Below, one piece after another: positions 1-8,311 of a stretch of 43,574 nt of DNA (within the stretch, counting starts at the first letter, position 1; every line of letters starts with the position of its first letter). The translations under genes were made by a program, and so were the position numbers. Below the pieces are notes generated by a model, which saw only the letters and a list, made by a program, of their open reading frames with translations, made no database searches and had not been told where the DNA came from. The stretch comes from Sphingomonadales bacterium (lineage in GTDB: Bacteria; Pseudomonadota; Alphaproteobacteria; Sphingomonadales; Sphingomonadaceae). The stretch covers positions 1 through 43,574 of the forward strand of contig JAIEOM010000056.1 of the NCBI GenBank assembly GCA_019750455.1, read 5' to 3'.

Positions 1-2
1 CG

Positions 3-50
3 GATGGTTACGAGCTGGTCGAAAGAGGGAAGATCATGCGGGTGAACTAG
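3..50 (+). CDS. C-terminal fragment of an unidentified protein
   Basis: The first bases read open in frame 3 and end at a TAG at 48-50, giving a 15-residue tail (DGYELVERGKIMRVN). The tail is charged and looks like ordinary coding sequence, but it is too short to identify. It converges on the response regulator gene that ends at 139. A short inverted repeat (GCCGAA at 81-86 with TTCGGC at 98-103) lies between the two and might serve as a weak terminator. Frame 2 is also open here, so the call is uncertain. Confidence 0.3.
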   Translation, partial: DGYELVERGKIMRVN

Positions 51-138
51 ATGCACCCAACGACCGCAACGGGGTCGATAGCCGAAGGTCCGCTTTTTTC
101 GGCGATAAGGCAATTCCGGACATTGCGGCAGGTGTGCC

Positions 139-813
139 TCACCCCAGATCGAAGACATACCCCAGCGATCTTACGGTGCGCAGCGGATTGCCGCCGCCTG
201 CGGCTTTGATCGCGCGGCGCAGGCGGCCGATCCACACGTCCACCGTGCGCTCGTCGATCGGGGGTTCGCGCTTGCCGAGGCCGCTGATCAGGTCCTCGCG
301 GGTCAGCACGCGGTTCGGGTTTTCGGCGAGGAAGCGCAGCAGGCGGAATTCGTTGGGACGCAGCACGATCGGGGTGTCGTTCCAGCGCGCCTGAAGCGCG
401 GCCATGTCGATCACCAGCGCGCCCAGTTCGAACCGCCGCGTCGCCTGCCGCTCGCTGGCGCGCGATTGCAGCGCCAGCACCCGGTCGAGCACCGCGGTGC
501 GGGTCAGGGGGCCGACGAGGTAATCATCCGCCCCGGCCCGCAGCGCGCGGCGGCGGTCCTCGGCGTCGTCCTCCTCCAGAACGATGGTGATGTGCGCATC
601 CTCGGTGCGCGGGTCGGCGCGCAGACGGCGGCACATTTCCAGCCCCGCCAGCTCGGGCATGACCCAATCGACAAAGGCCCACATCGGCCCTTCGACCAGC
701 CGCCGCGGGCCATCCGGCCCCAGCCGGTCGAAGGTGAAGCGACGCTGATCGTGGACGAAATCCTCAAGGCTTTCGCCGAGGTCACCCGTCAGGAAGATAT
801 TGACGACATCCAT
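139..813 (-). CDS. OmpR/PhoB-type response regulator with degenerate receiver
   Basis: The protein has 224 residues: an N-terminal receiver-like domain (about 1-115) and a C-terminal winged-helix DNA-binding domain (about 128-224) with the typical RPNEFRLLRFL and RTVDVWIGRLRRAI segments and a GYVFDLG end. The presumed phosphoacceptor Asp49 (FVDWVMPE) is present. The usual acidic pair near the N terminus is not recognisable, the Thr/Ser switch position reads VLEED, and the invariant Lys before Pro is Gly101 (YLVGPL). Phosphorylation control may therefore be altered or lost. No partner kinase is adjacent. The gene stands alone, 95 bases downstream of the dehydrogenase pair. The family assignment is secure; the regulon is unknown. 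Confidence 0.88.
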   Translation of the reverse strand: MDVVNIFLTGDLGESLEDFVHDQRRFTFDRLGPDGPRRLVEGPMWAFVDWVMPELAGLEMCRRLRADPRTEDAHITIVLEEDDAEDRRRALRAGADDYLVGPLTRTAVLDRVLALQSRASERQATRRFELGALVIDMAALQARWNDTPIVLRPNEFRLLRFLAENPNRVLTREDLISGLGKREPPIDERTVDVWIGRLRRAIKAAGGGNPLRTVRSLGYVFDLG

Positions 814-851
814 GTGCTGCTGCCCCGGTTTCTCCCGAGGCTTGGCGCAGG

Positions 852-871
852 TGTGTGACGCGTTTGTGACT
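852..871 (-). promoter_or_regulatory. Possible Pho-box-like direct repeat
   Basis: On the minus strand, two GTCAC half-sites start 11 bases apart (GTCACAAACGCGTCACA), about 40 bases upstream of the response regulator start at 813. Eleven-base direct repeats are the usual target geometry of PhoB/OmpR-family regulators, so this could be an autoregulatory site. The match is short and no other copy was found, so it remains a suggestion. Confidence 0.28.
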
Positions 872-908
872 GCTTTTCAGTTGGGTGTAACAATCGGGAC
901 TGCGGCGG

Positions 909-1649
909 TCAGGACAGGGTCAGCCCCCCGTCCACCACCAGCGTCTGCCCCGTGATGTAGGCGCTGAGCGGCGAGGCGAGGAACAGCGCAGCGCCGGCCA
1001 TATCCTCGGGCGTGCCCATGCGGCGCAGGGGAATTTTCTTCAGGCTCGCTTCCAGCCGTTCGGGGTGGTCGGTGGTGACGCTCGTCAGCTTGGTCGGCAC
1101 CAGCCCCGGCGCGATGCCGTTGACGCGGATACCGTCGCGCGCCCAGGCCTCGCCCAGCGTCTTGGTGAGGCTCGCCGCGCCCGCCTTGGACGCCGCATAG
1201 GCAGGCGTGCCGATGGTCGATTTGAACGCGGCGACGCTGGAGACGATGACGATCCTGCCCTTGGCCTCCGCCAGCGCAGGGTGGAAGGCGCGCGCAGCGT
1301 CCATCACCGAATTGAGGTTGATGTCGACCACCGCGTCCCAGCCCTCGCGGGTGAATTCCTGCCGCCCGTAGCGAACCGTGCCCTGACACAGCACCAGCAC
1401 GTCGAGCTGGCCGAAGCCTTCCGCCAGCCTTGTCGCGGCATCGCGGTCGGTGAGGTCGAGTTGGCGGTAATCGAGGCCGGTGAAGTCGCTGTCCTCGGCC
1501 TCGAGATAATCCCCGAAATCGGGCCGCGTGCCAGTGACGGTCACGCTCGCGCCCTGCGCCCGGAAGCCGTGGGCGATGCCATTGCCGATCCCGCTCGACC
1601 CGCCGATGACGAGGACCCGCTGGCCGGTGAAGTCGAGGGGTTCGGTCAT
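909..1649 (-). CDS. SDR-family NAD(P)-dependent oxidoreductase
   Basis: This 246-residue classical short-chain dehydrogenase/reductase has the nucleotide-binding GGSSGIG at 16-22, the structural Asn near 111, and a catalytic Ser137/138, Tyr151, Lys155 set (YAASKAG). The C terminus (YITGQTLVVDGG) is typical of FabG-like enzymes. The substrate cannot be read from sequence; a hydroxyacyl or alcohol group is likely. The ATG at 1649 is preceded by GGGGAGC. The acyl-CoA dehydrogenase stop lies 14 bases upstream, so the two are probably one transcript and may act in the same lipid or acyl-CoA degradation route (inference). It has no evident link to phototrophy. Confidence 0.9.
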   Translation of the reverse strand: MTEPLDFTGQRVLVIGGSSGIGNGIAHGFRAQGASVTVTGTRPDFGDYLEAEDSDFTGLDYRQLDLTDRDAATRLAEGFGQLDVLVLCQGTVRYGRQEFTREGWDAVVDINLNSVMDAARAFHPALAEAKGRIVIVSSVAAFKSTIGTPAYAASKAGAASLTKTLGEAWARDGIRVNGIAPGLVPTKLTSVTTDHPERLEASLKKIPLRRMGTPEDMAGAALFLASPLSAYITGQTLVVDGGLTLS

Positions 1650-1663
1650 GGTCAGATGCTCCC

Positions 1664-2806
1664 CTAGATCGAACGGCTGATCACTTCCTTCATGATCTCG
1701 TTCGTGCCGCCGAAGATCCGCGTCACGCGGGCGTCACGCCACAGGCGGGCGATGGCGTATTCGTTCATGTAGCCCGCCCCGCCGTGGAGTTGCAGCGCGG
1801 TGTCGCAGCATTCCCACTGGAGGTCGGTGTGCCACAGCTTCGCGGCGCTCGCCTCGTCGGTGGTGAGCTCTCCCGCGAGGTGCTTGCGGATCGCCCAGTC
1901 GAGGTGCGCCCAGCCGACCTGCAGCTTGGCCTTGAGGTCCGCGAGGGTGAACTTGGTATTCTGGAACTCGAACACGGTCTTGCCGAAAGCCTTCCTGTCC
2001 TTGGTGAACTTCACCGTCTCGTCGAAGGCGCGCTGCGCCGCCGCCTGCGCGCCGACCGCAATGCTGAGGCGCTCCTGCGGCAGTTCCTCCATCAGATGCA
2101 CAAAGCCCATGCCCTCCGCGCCGAGGATATTGGTCATCGGCACGCGGCAATCGTTGAAGAACAGTTCGGAAGTGTCGGCGGAATGCTGGCCGATCTTGTC
2201 GAGATTGCGCCCGCGCTCGAAACCGGGGGTGTCGGCATCGACCAGCACCAGCGAAATCCCCTTCGCGCCCTTGTCCGGATCGGTCTTGGCGACCACGATC
2301 ACGCAATCGGCGTTCTGGCCGTTGGTGATGTAGGTTTTGGAGCCGTTGATGACGAGGTGGTTGCCGTCCTTCTTGGCCGTGGTGCGGATGCCCTGAAGGT
2401 CGGAGCCTGCGCCCGGTTCGGTCATCGCGATCGCGGTGATGATGTCGCCGGTGACCATGCCGGGGAGGTATTTGGCGCGCTGTTCGGGTGTCCCGAGCCG
2501 TTCGAAATAATTGGCGGTGATGTCCGATTGCAGGGTGAAGCCCGCCGCCGAGCCGAGGTAGGACAGCTCCTCGGCGACGATGCAGTTGAACCCGAAATCG
2601 AGGCCGAGGCCGCCGTTTTCCTCCTTCACCGTGGGGCACAACAGGCCCGCCTCACCCACCGCCTTCCACACCTCGCGCGGGACGATGCCCTTTTCCTCAT
2701 GCTCGTCGAGATTGGGGGTGAGGTGTTCGGCAAAGACCTTGCGGACCGTGTCGCGGAAGGCTTCGTGATCGGCATTGTAGGCGGTGCGATAGGAGGTCGC
2801 GAGCAT
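1664..2806 (-). CDS. Acyl-CoA dehydrogenase, long-chain (LCAD) type
   Basis: This 380-residue flavoprotein has the full ACAD layout: a helical N domain (about 6-115), a beta domain with AMTEPGAGSDLQG (about 127-139) and YITNG (159-163), and a C-terminal helical domain. The motif IFGGTNEIMKE near the end has Gly where MCAD-type enzymes carry the catalytic Glu. As in LCAD-type proteins, the base is then probably Glu263 in FDETVKF. It catalyses FAD-dependent alpha,beta-desaturation of acyl-CoA, passing electrons to ETF. The ATG at 2806 follows GAGAGAACCCC. It lies upstream of the SDR gene in a likely two-gene operon. Chain-length preference is inferred from similarity only. Confidence 0.92.
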   Translation of the reverse strand: MLATSYRTAYNADHEAFRDTVRKVFAEHLTPNLDEHEEKGIVPREVWKAVGEAGLLCPTVKEENGGLGLDFGFNCIVAEELSYLGSAAGFTLQSDITANYFERLGTPEQRAKYLPGMVTGDIITAIAMTEPGAGSDLQGIRTTAKKDGNHLVINGSKTYITNGQNADCVIVVAKTDPDKGAKGISLVLVDADTPGFERGRNLDKIGQHSADTSELFFNDCRVPMTNILGAEGMGFVHLMEELPQERLSIAVGAQAAAQRAFDETVKFTKDRKAFGKTVFEFQNTKFTLADLKAKLQVGWAHLDWAIRKHLAGELTTDEASAAKLWHTDLQWECCDTALQLHGGAGYMNEYAIARLWRDARVTRIFGGTNEIMKEVISRSI

Positions 2807-2937
2807 TGGGGTTCTCTCCGGGCAAAACGGTTTTGATTTGCCACGATTGAACAGCGCCGCTCGTCAAGGGTCAAGCGCGAAAGTGGGGGTGGAGCCGCGC
2901 CCGGTTGCGCTTGTGACCGAAGCACGGCGGGCGCGAA

Positions 2938-2952
2938 TTTACATCTGTTTAC
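2938..2952 (+). promoter_or_regulatory. Tandem TTTACAT-type regulator site ahead of the FecR/CHASE2 operon
   Basis: TTTACATCTGTTTAC is a direct repeat of TTTAC with a 10-base period, as expected for an OmpR-family dimer. It lies 58 bases upstream of the 43-residue ORF that starts the FecR-CHASE2 kinase operon. A near-identical element (one mismatch over 17 bases, including the preceding AA) occurs at 8081, upstream of the response regulator encoded at 7213-7908. Function is inferred from the shared sequence and position. Confidence 0.5.
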
Positions 2953-3010
2953 TCGGCGGCCGCCCCCCGCTCCCCCTAAGGAGCCCCGAGGGCGAGAGAG
3001 GGCGCGCACC

Positions 3011-3142
3011 ATGATCCTGCAAGACAAGACGGAGCAGCAGTCCGGAACCCGCGCAATGCCTATGGCAATCGCGGCCGCTGGCGCTGTGCTGGTTGCCGGA
3101 TGTTTTGCGATTGCCTATGCCCTTTCGCTGCAATCGTTTTAG
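3011..3142 (+). CDS. 43-residue single-pass membrane peptide
   Basis: This short ORF (ATG at 3011, TAG at 3140-3142) encodes a 14-residue polar N terminus (MILQDKTEQQSGTR) followed by a hydrophobic Ala/Val/Leu-rich stretch (about 16-40) and no C-terminal tail. It would be a small inner-membrane peptide or a very short signal-anchor. GAGAGAGG lies upstream, and a stronger AAGGAG sits further away. The gene is 19 bases before the FecR-like gene and directly follows the TTTACAT element, so it appears to be the first gene of that operon. I recognise no family. It could be a regulatory small protein of the CHASE2 kinase (inference), or an untranslated leader. Confidence 0.45.
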   Translation: MILQDKTEQQSGTRAMPMAIAAAGAVLVAGCFAIAYALSLQSF

Positions 3143-3161
3143 CGGGAAATGACGGGGTGCC

Positions 3162-4478
3162 GTGATAAATCGAGTTGCCATCCGGAACAGTCGTCGCACA
3201 GTCGCGGGAGCGGTCGTGGCGGTGTGCCTGTTGATGGCATCGGCCGCTTCCGGACAGAATGATGACTTCATCGAGCACCGGCTGAAGGCGGATGAATCGC
3301 CCTTCACGCTGGCCCGCGATTATCTGGCATCGCCCGCAGGCCATCGCGCGATCATGCAGGCCAACCGCATCACCGATCCGCGGCGCATCCCTGTGGGCAC
3401 GGTCATCCGCTTGCCGCGCAACCTGCTCGCCTATCGGCCCGTCAATCTCCGGGTCGAGGCCTTTTCCGGCGCGGTAACGATCAACGGGCAGCCCGCAACG
3501 CGCGGCATGCCCCTGCCCGAAGGCGCGGCGATCCGCACCGGCCGCAACGGCTTTGTGTCGCTGCGGGGCGAGAGCGGTTCGGTGCTGACCATGCCGACCA
3601 ACACCCATGCCCAGCTGGTGCGTGCCCGCATCTACCGGCTGGACAACCTGCAGGACATCGAACTGAAAGTGCTGGGCGGCCGCGGCGAGGCAATCGTTCC
3701 CGGCCTCAGGCCGCGCGAACGTTTCAGGATCGGCACGCCGGGCACCGTAAGCGCGGTTCGCGGCACGACATTCCGGGTCGGGCATGACGAAACGGGCGCC
3801 CGGTCGGTGGTCGAGGTCGTGGAAGGCGCGGTGGCAACCGCGGCAGGGGCGCAGGAGGCGCTGACCGGCGCGGGCTTCGGCATTGCCGCCACGCCCGGCG
3901 GCCTTGGTGCGCAGGAACGGCTGGCCGCCCCGCCGGAAATCACTGCGCCCGGGGCCATCCAGACGCAGCCCGCCGTGTCCTTCGCGATTGCCCTGCCCCC
4001 TGCGGCCGCCGGCATCCGGACCCAGATCGCTCGCGATGCCGGTTTCACCGACATCATCGGCGAGACGATCACCACCGGGAGCGAACCGGCGACCTTCACC
4101 GACGTGGGCGACGGGCGCTATTTCGTGCGCGCACGGGTCATCAGCGCCAGCGGGATCGAGGGCAATTCGGAAGCCTTCTCGTTCCGTCGCAAACGCCTTG
4201 GCGCCACCGCCAGCGCCGAGCCTTCGGCGCTGGAAGACGGCTATCGCTTCGCCTGGCTGAAGGATGGCAAAGGCGAGACAACCTACGCCTTCCAGCTCTG
4301 GAACGCCGCAAGCCCCGCCGATCTGATCATCGATGAAATCGCTCTCGACAGCCAGGGCATCGTGGTGTCCGACCTTGCGCCGGGCGCCTATGAATGGCGT
4401 GTCGCGGCAATGCAGGTCGATGAAGACGGGCTGCTTCAGGTGTGGGGCCCGACGCAACGTCTGAATGTAACCGAATAG
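3162..4478 (+). CDS. Exported LysM-like/FecR-domain protein
   Basis: The 438-residue product begins at a GTG and has a probable signal peptide (about 1-31, ending ASAASGQ). A LysM-like segment follows (about 36-85, with TLARDYL and RIPVGTVIRLP), then a FecR-type beta domain (about 95-215, containing GRNGFVSLRGESGS, GTPGTVSAVRGTTFRVG and VVEVVEGAV). The remainder (about 240-438) consists of immunoglobulin-like repeats resembling fibronectin type III. The protein is probably periplasmic or bound to peptidoglycan. This FecR architecture often sits beside CHASE2 sensors, and here the kinase start is 26 bases downstream. I infer that it feeds envelope information to the kinase. The original FecR iron-citrate role should not be assumed. 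Confidence 0.82.
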   Translation: MINRVAIRNSRRTVAGAVVAVCLLMASAASGQNDDFIEHRLKADESPFTLARDYLASPAGHRAIMQANRITDPRRIPVGTVIRLPRNLLAYRPVNLRVEAFSGAVTINGQPATRGMPLPEGAAIRTGRNGFVSLRGESGSVLTMPTNTHAQLVRARIYRLDNLQDIELKVLGGRGEAIVPGLRPRERFRIGTPGTVSAVRGTTFRVGHDETGARSVVEVVEGAVATAAGAQEALTGAGFGIAATPGGLGAQERLAAPPEITAPGAIQTQPAVSFAIALPPAAAGIRTQIARDAGFTDIIGETITTGSEPATFTDVGDGRYFVRARVISASGIEGNSEAFSFRRKRLGATASAEPSALEDGYRFAWLKDGKGETTYAFQLWNAASPADLIIDEIALDSQGIVVSDLAPGAYEWRVAAMQVDEDGLLQVWGPTQRLNVTE

Positions 4479-4504
4479 ACGGTTCCGGGGGGGCGGGAGC
4501 AGCG

Positions 4505-6697
4505 ATGTTGAACCAGCGGCGCCTTGCGCGGGAATGGCTCGTGCTGCTGCTTGGCAGCGTGTTGCTGGCCGCACTCGCCGTGCAGGGCGAACTGACCCGC
4601 AAGCTTGATCTCTCGCAGCTCGATTTGGCGAGTTCGTTGGCCAGCCGGGAGCCCGCGCCCGATATCGCGATCGTCGGCATCGACGAACGCAGCCTCGCCC
4701 GCATCGGGCCATGGCCGTGGCCGCGCGAAACCCATGCGCGGCTGATCGACAACCTGCGCAAGGCGGGCGCCAATGTCGTGCTTTACGATGTGCTGTTCAT
4801 CGAACCGGGCGCGCCCGAGGGCGATGCCCTGCTGGCCGAGGCCATTGCCCGACATGGCAAGGTGGTGCTGCCCTTCAGCTTCCTTCCGGTAGAAAACCGG
4901 GCCGAAGGGATCGCGCCAGAATATCCGCTGCCCGCGCTGGTCGATGCCGCAGCGGCGACGGGCCATATCGGAGTGGTCCCGGACAGCGACGGCGCGGTGC
5001 GGCGCTTCATGCTGTCCGTGATCAGCGAGGGCCAGACCTTCACGCATTTCGTCCCCGCGGCTTTGACGCTGGCCGATGGCAAGGAACGAAAGACCGCACT
5101 CCCTCCCGAAGGGCAGTGGCCGGTTGTGCCGTTCAACCCGCCCGGCAGCTACACGGTGATCCCGGCCTATTCGGTGCTGGACGGGTCAGTGCCGGCAGGC
5201 TTCCTGAAGGGGCGCACGATCATCGTCGGGGCGACGGCGGCGGGCATGGGAGACAGGCACCCGGTCCCCTCCGGCGGCATCGGGCTGATGCCGGGCGTGG
5301 AACTGCAAGCCAATCTGCTTGATGCGCTGCGATCCGGACGGCTGATCCGCGAGCTGGCGCCTTCCTGGGCGGTCGCCCTTGCCGCTTTCGCTCTGGTGAT
5401 CCAGTTTGCGGGCCTGTGGAAGCTTCCGCCGCGATCGGGATTGATGCTGTCGTTCGGCTTGCTGGCAGGTGTGTGGGCGGCCTCCATCGCGCTGACGCTG
5501 GCAGCGAAGGTCTGGATCGCACCGGGCCCGGCGCTGCTCACCGTGGCGCTCGCCTACCCGTTGTGGAGCTGGCGCCGGCTGACAGTGGTGTCGGCCTATC
5601 TCGAGGAAGAGGCTGACCGCCTGGTCGCCACCACCGGCGATACGGCCAAGGCGGACGGGTTCGATCTGGTCGCGCGGCAGGTGAACCGGCTGGGCCAGCT
5701 GGTCGGCGAAGTCAGCAACGCGCTGACCTTTGTCCGCAGCACGATCGAGGCATCGCCCGATGCGATACTGGTGCTTGACGATCAGAACGCCGTGATGCTC
5801 GGCAACCGCGCCGCGTCCCGCCTGTTCAGCGAGACCCCGGACCCGGTCGGCCTGACCCTCGCCGATCTGTATCTGAACCAGTGCGTTACGGTCGATCCCG
5901 AGCAGGCCGAGATTGCAATGCGTGACGGGCGGGCGTTCCTGTTCGCCAGCGCGCCGCTGGCAGGCACGCTGAAGAAGGGCCGGGCCAGCCGCATCCTCGC
6001 CTTCCGCGATATCAGCGAGATACGGCGCCGCCAGCGCGAGAACGACGAGCTGATCGAATTCCTTTCGCACGACATGCGATCACCGCAGGTCGCGATCATG
6101 GCGCTGGCTGCGGAACTGGGGGCCGATAACGCCGCGCTCGCCAGCCGCATCCGCTCGCAGGCGCAGCTCACCCTCGGCCTTGCCGATGGTTTCGTGCAGC
6201 TGGCCCGCGTCAGGGAGGTCGGTGCCGATTTCGAAAGTCACGATCTTGCCTTCCTGCTCCAGGAAGCGGTCGACCGGTGCCATGCCCCGGCCATGGCCAA
6301 AGGGATCACTCTGGAGCGCGACATTCCCGATGATCTTGTCTTTGCCGATATCGACCCGGGCCAGATCAGCCGGATGGCAGGCAACCTGATCGGCAATGCG
6401 GTGAAATACACCCAGTACGGCGGCCGGGTCATCATCAGCCTCGCGCTGGCTGACCCCGGCGAAGTGCAAATCAGCGTGACCGACAACGGCCCCGGTCTGC
6501 CTCCCGAACGCCAGCGCGATCCGTTCACCCGCTTCGGTTCACGCTCGAACTCGGAAGGGCCCAGCGCCGGCCTTGGGCTGGCGTTTGTGAAGCGCGTCGT
6601 GGACGCCCATCATGGCCGGATCGAAGTGCGCCCCAACGCCGGTGGCGGAACGGTCTTCGATATCCGCCTGCCGGTTACTCAGCCCGGGGCGGACTGA
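4505..6697 (+). CDS. CHASE2-domain sensor histidine kinase
   Basis: This 730-residue kinase has an N-terminal membrane helix (about 11-27), a periplasmic CHASE2 domain (about 40-280, with IAIVGIDERSL and the PWPWPR turn), three closely spaced membrane helices (about 290-365), a PAS-like region (about 410-500), HisKA with phospho-acceptor His522 (FLSHDMRSP), and HATPase_c with GNLIGNAVKY, VTDNGPGLP and AGLGLAF boxes. The ATG at 4505 is preceded by GGGAG; an upstream in-frame start at 4442 would overlap the FecR gene and lacks such a site. Its probable partner is the OmpR-type regulator at 7213-7908, encoded convergently. Its 3' end overlaps the lipoprotein gene by 23 bases on the opposite strand. 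Confidence 0.92.
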   Translation: MLNQRRLAREWLVLLLGSVLLAALAVQGELTRKLDLSQLDLASSLASREPAPDIAIVGIDERSLARIGPWPWPRETHARLIDNLRKAGANVVLYDVLFIEPGAPEGDALLAEAIARHGKVVLPFSFLPVENRAEGIAPEYPLPALVDAAAATGHIGVVPDSDGAVRRFMLSVISEGQTFTHFVPAALTLADGKERKTALPPEGQWPVVPFNPPGSYTVIPAYSVLDGSVPAGFLKGRTIIVGATAAGMGDRHPVPSGGIGLMPGVELQANLLDALRSGRLIRELAPSWAVALAAFALVIQFAGLWKLPPRSGLMLSFGLLAGVWAASIALTLAAKVWIAPGPALLTVALAYPLWSWRRLTVVSAYLEEEADRLVATTGDTAKADGFDLVARQVNRLGQLVGEVSNALTFVRSTIEASPDAILVLDDQNAVMLGNRAASRLFSETPDPVGLTLADLYLNQCVTVDPEQAEIAMRDGRAFLFASAPLAGTLKKGRASRILAFRDISEIRRRQRENDELIEFLSHDMRSPQVAIMALAAELGADNAALASRIRSQAQLTLGLADGFVQLARVREVGADFESHDLAFLLQEAVDRCHAPAMAKGITLERDIPDDLVFADIDPGQISRMAGNLIGNAVKYTQYGGRVIISLALADPGEVQISVTDNGPGLPPERQRDPFTRFGSRSNSEGPSAGLGLAFVKRVVDAHHGRIEVRPNAGGGTVFDIRLPVTQPGAD

Positions 6698-7208
6698 CGC
6701 GGCCAGCGCCGCCCACCAGCGCCCTTGCAAGCGCGTCGATATCGGCATCGGTGAACTGGCATCCATCGATTTCGCCCGTGGCCCGATAGACCAGGCCATT
6801 GGCGGGACGCGAATAAAGCGCGAGCGTTGCGCGCAGGCGCTCCCCCTTGCACTGGAACGCACGCTTGCGCGCGGGGGCCGAGATCCACTTGATTGCGGGG
6901 GCACTCCCCTCGGCAACCGGGCGTTCCTCTGCCGCGCCCACCGATCGATTGCGCCGCGTAAAGGCGAACACCGCCGTAACCGGAGCAGCCTCGGTCACGG
7001 CATGGCCCCGCTCGGCGAAAGCCCCGGCCAGAGCGCCTGCGAAGCGCGTGGCGAGTGCGTTGCCGGCAGGGGCAGTGCGGATCGACACCGCCGTATTGGC
7101 GGGCAGGCCCTCGCCTTGCACATCCAGCTTCAGGTCCTTGCTGATCGCGCAGCCCGCCAGCATCGGGGCCGCCAGCACGCCGGCTGCGGCAATCCTGACG
7201 CGTCGCAT
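6675..7208 (-). CDS. Predicted lipoprotein of unknown function
   Basis: With the start at 7208, the product has 177 residues and a lipoprotein signal with lipobox LAGC (Cys at about 19). The mature part holds beta-type segments (LKLDVQGEGL, TAVSIRTAP) and an ending rich in Gly and Pro. No domain was recognised. The start is five bases after the stop of the response regulator gene, so the pair is probably co-transcribed and the lipoprotein may belong to the same envelope-sensing module (inference). A slightly longer start at 7226 would overlap the regulator gene by 14 bases. Confidence 0.72.
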   Translation of the reverse strand: MRRVRIAAAGVLAAPMLAGCAISKDLKLDVQGEGLPANTAVSIRTAPAGNALATRFAGALAGAFAERGHAVTEAAPVTAVFAFTRRNRSVGAAEERPVAEGSAPAIKWISAPARKRAFQCKGERLRATLALYSRPANGLVYRATGEIDGCQFTDADIDALARALVGGAGRVSPPRAE

Positions 7209-7212
7209 CGTT

Positions 7213-7908
7213 CTACCTGTCTTCATGGACGAAACGCGACAGGCGATAGCCGAAGCCGAAAACGGTTTGCAGGACATAGAGATTTTCCGGGCCGAGACCG
7301 AGTTTGTTCCTCAGGCGCGAGATATGCACATCGAGCGTGCGTGTCTCCACGCCTGCCACGGCACTCCACACCTGCGACAATAGGTAGGAGCGCGAAAGCG
7401 GGCGGTCCAGATTGTCGAACAGCAGGGCTGCGAGCTGGAATTCTTTCTGGGTGAGCCGGATGGGGTTCCCGTGAAGTTCGATCGTCTGTTTGGCGCGGTC
7501 GATGGTGTAGCCATCGAAAACCACAGCCGACCGCTGGACAAAGCGCGATCTTTGCCGGACCGCAGCCATGATCCTTGCGCTCAGGACCGGCACGCTGACC
7601 GGCTTCACGATATAATCGCTGGCGCCAGCCTCCAGCCCGGCGACGACATCGGCCTCGTCCGACCTGCTGGTCATCATCAGGAACGGGGGCGGATCGGGAA
7701 TCGCCGCTGCCGCCCACTTCACGATCTCGATCCCGTTTTCGCCGGGCATGTTCCAATCGATCACGACAGCATCGAAGGTGTTGCGGGCAATCGCCGTCCT
7801 GAAGGCTGCACCATTGCCGAACACCGCGACCGACAGGCCGTTGCCTGTCAGTGCTGCGGCAAGGTGGCCGGTCACATCCTTGTCATCGTCCACGATCGCG
7901 ACTCTCAT
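7213..7908 (-). CDS. OmpR-family response regulator, likely partner of the CHASE2 kinase
   Basis: This canonical 231-residue regulator has the acidic cluster Asp7-9, phosphoacceptor Asp51 (VIDWNMP), switch Thr80 and Lys102 (YIVKPV), followed by a winged-helix output domain (about 130-228; LTQKEFQLAALLF, TRTLDVHISRLRNKLG, GFGYRLSRF). The ATG at 7908 was chosen because MRVAIVDDD is the usual family N terminus; the open frame upstream to 8019 is probably not translated. It converges with the CHASE2 kinase operon, separated only by the lipoprotein gene. A TTTACAT direct repeat 170 bases upstream of its start matches the one before the kinase operon, suggesting autoregulation and cross-control. 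Confidence 0.92.
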   Translation of the reverse strand: MRVAIVDDDKDVTGHLAAALTGNGLSVAVFGNGAAFRTAIARNTFDAVVIDWNMPGENGIEIVKWAAAAIPDPPPFLMMTSRSDEADVVAGLEAGASDYIVKPVSVPVLSARIMAAVRQRSRFVQRSAVVFDGYTIDRAKQTIELHGNPIRLTQKEFQLAALLFDNLDRPLSRSYLLSQVWSAVAGVETRTLDVHISRLRNKLGLGPENLYVLQTVFGFGYRLSRFVHEDR

Positions 7909-8080
7909 GGCGGCGGAACAGTAGTTTGCCGAAGGAGCGTCAAGCGGTTGGCCCGAGGGGTTTGGCCAGCAAGCGCGGATGGATTGATCCAGCCTCGCCC
8001 CATCCGGCTCCGGGAACAAAAAATACTATGAATTGCAATGACTTCACCATCGCGGTCCGATGATTTGAGCAGGCGTTCAA

Positions 8081-8098
8081 TTTACATCTATTTACATC
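8081..8098 (-). promoter_or_regulatory. Tandem TTTACATC element upstream of the response regulator
   Basis: TTTACATCTATTTACATC contains two complete TTTACATC units with a 10-base period. The 17 bases from 8079 (AATTTACATCTATTTAC) match the element at 2936-2952 with a single change. It lies 173 bases upstream of the regulator start at 7908. A 10-11-base direct repeat is the standard geometry for OmpR/PhoB-type binding. It could act in either direction, but no gene starts close by on the plus strand. Confidence 0.5.
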
Positions 8099-8311
8099 GG
8101 GGAAACCGGTTTCGCGGGTATGAAACAGCAGGGCGGCGGGCTGACGAGGCACCGAATGCTTTGCACGCCCGCCAGTTGAGTCACCAGTTCGGGGCCCCTG
8201 CCCCCTTGGATGCCAGAAGCGCGCGAGCGTTGATGGCAATCACTGCGATCCGGCAAAAACCGGACGCGAGCATCCTGAGGGTCGCAAGGTTAGGGTCCCC
8301 GTGTCCGCATG

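Noticed and set aside
7909..8019. N-terminal extension of the OmpR-type regulator
   Set aside because: The family N terminus MRVAIVDDD begins at 7908, and the extra residues have no domain character.
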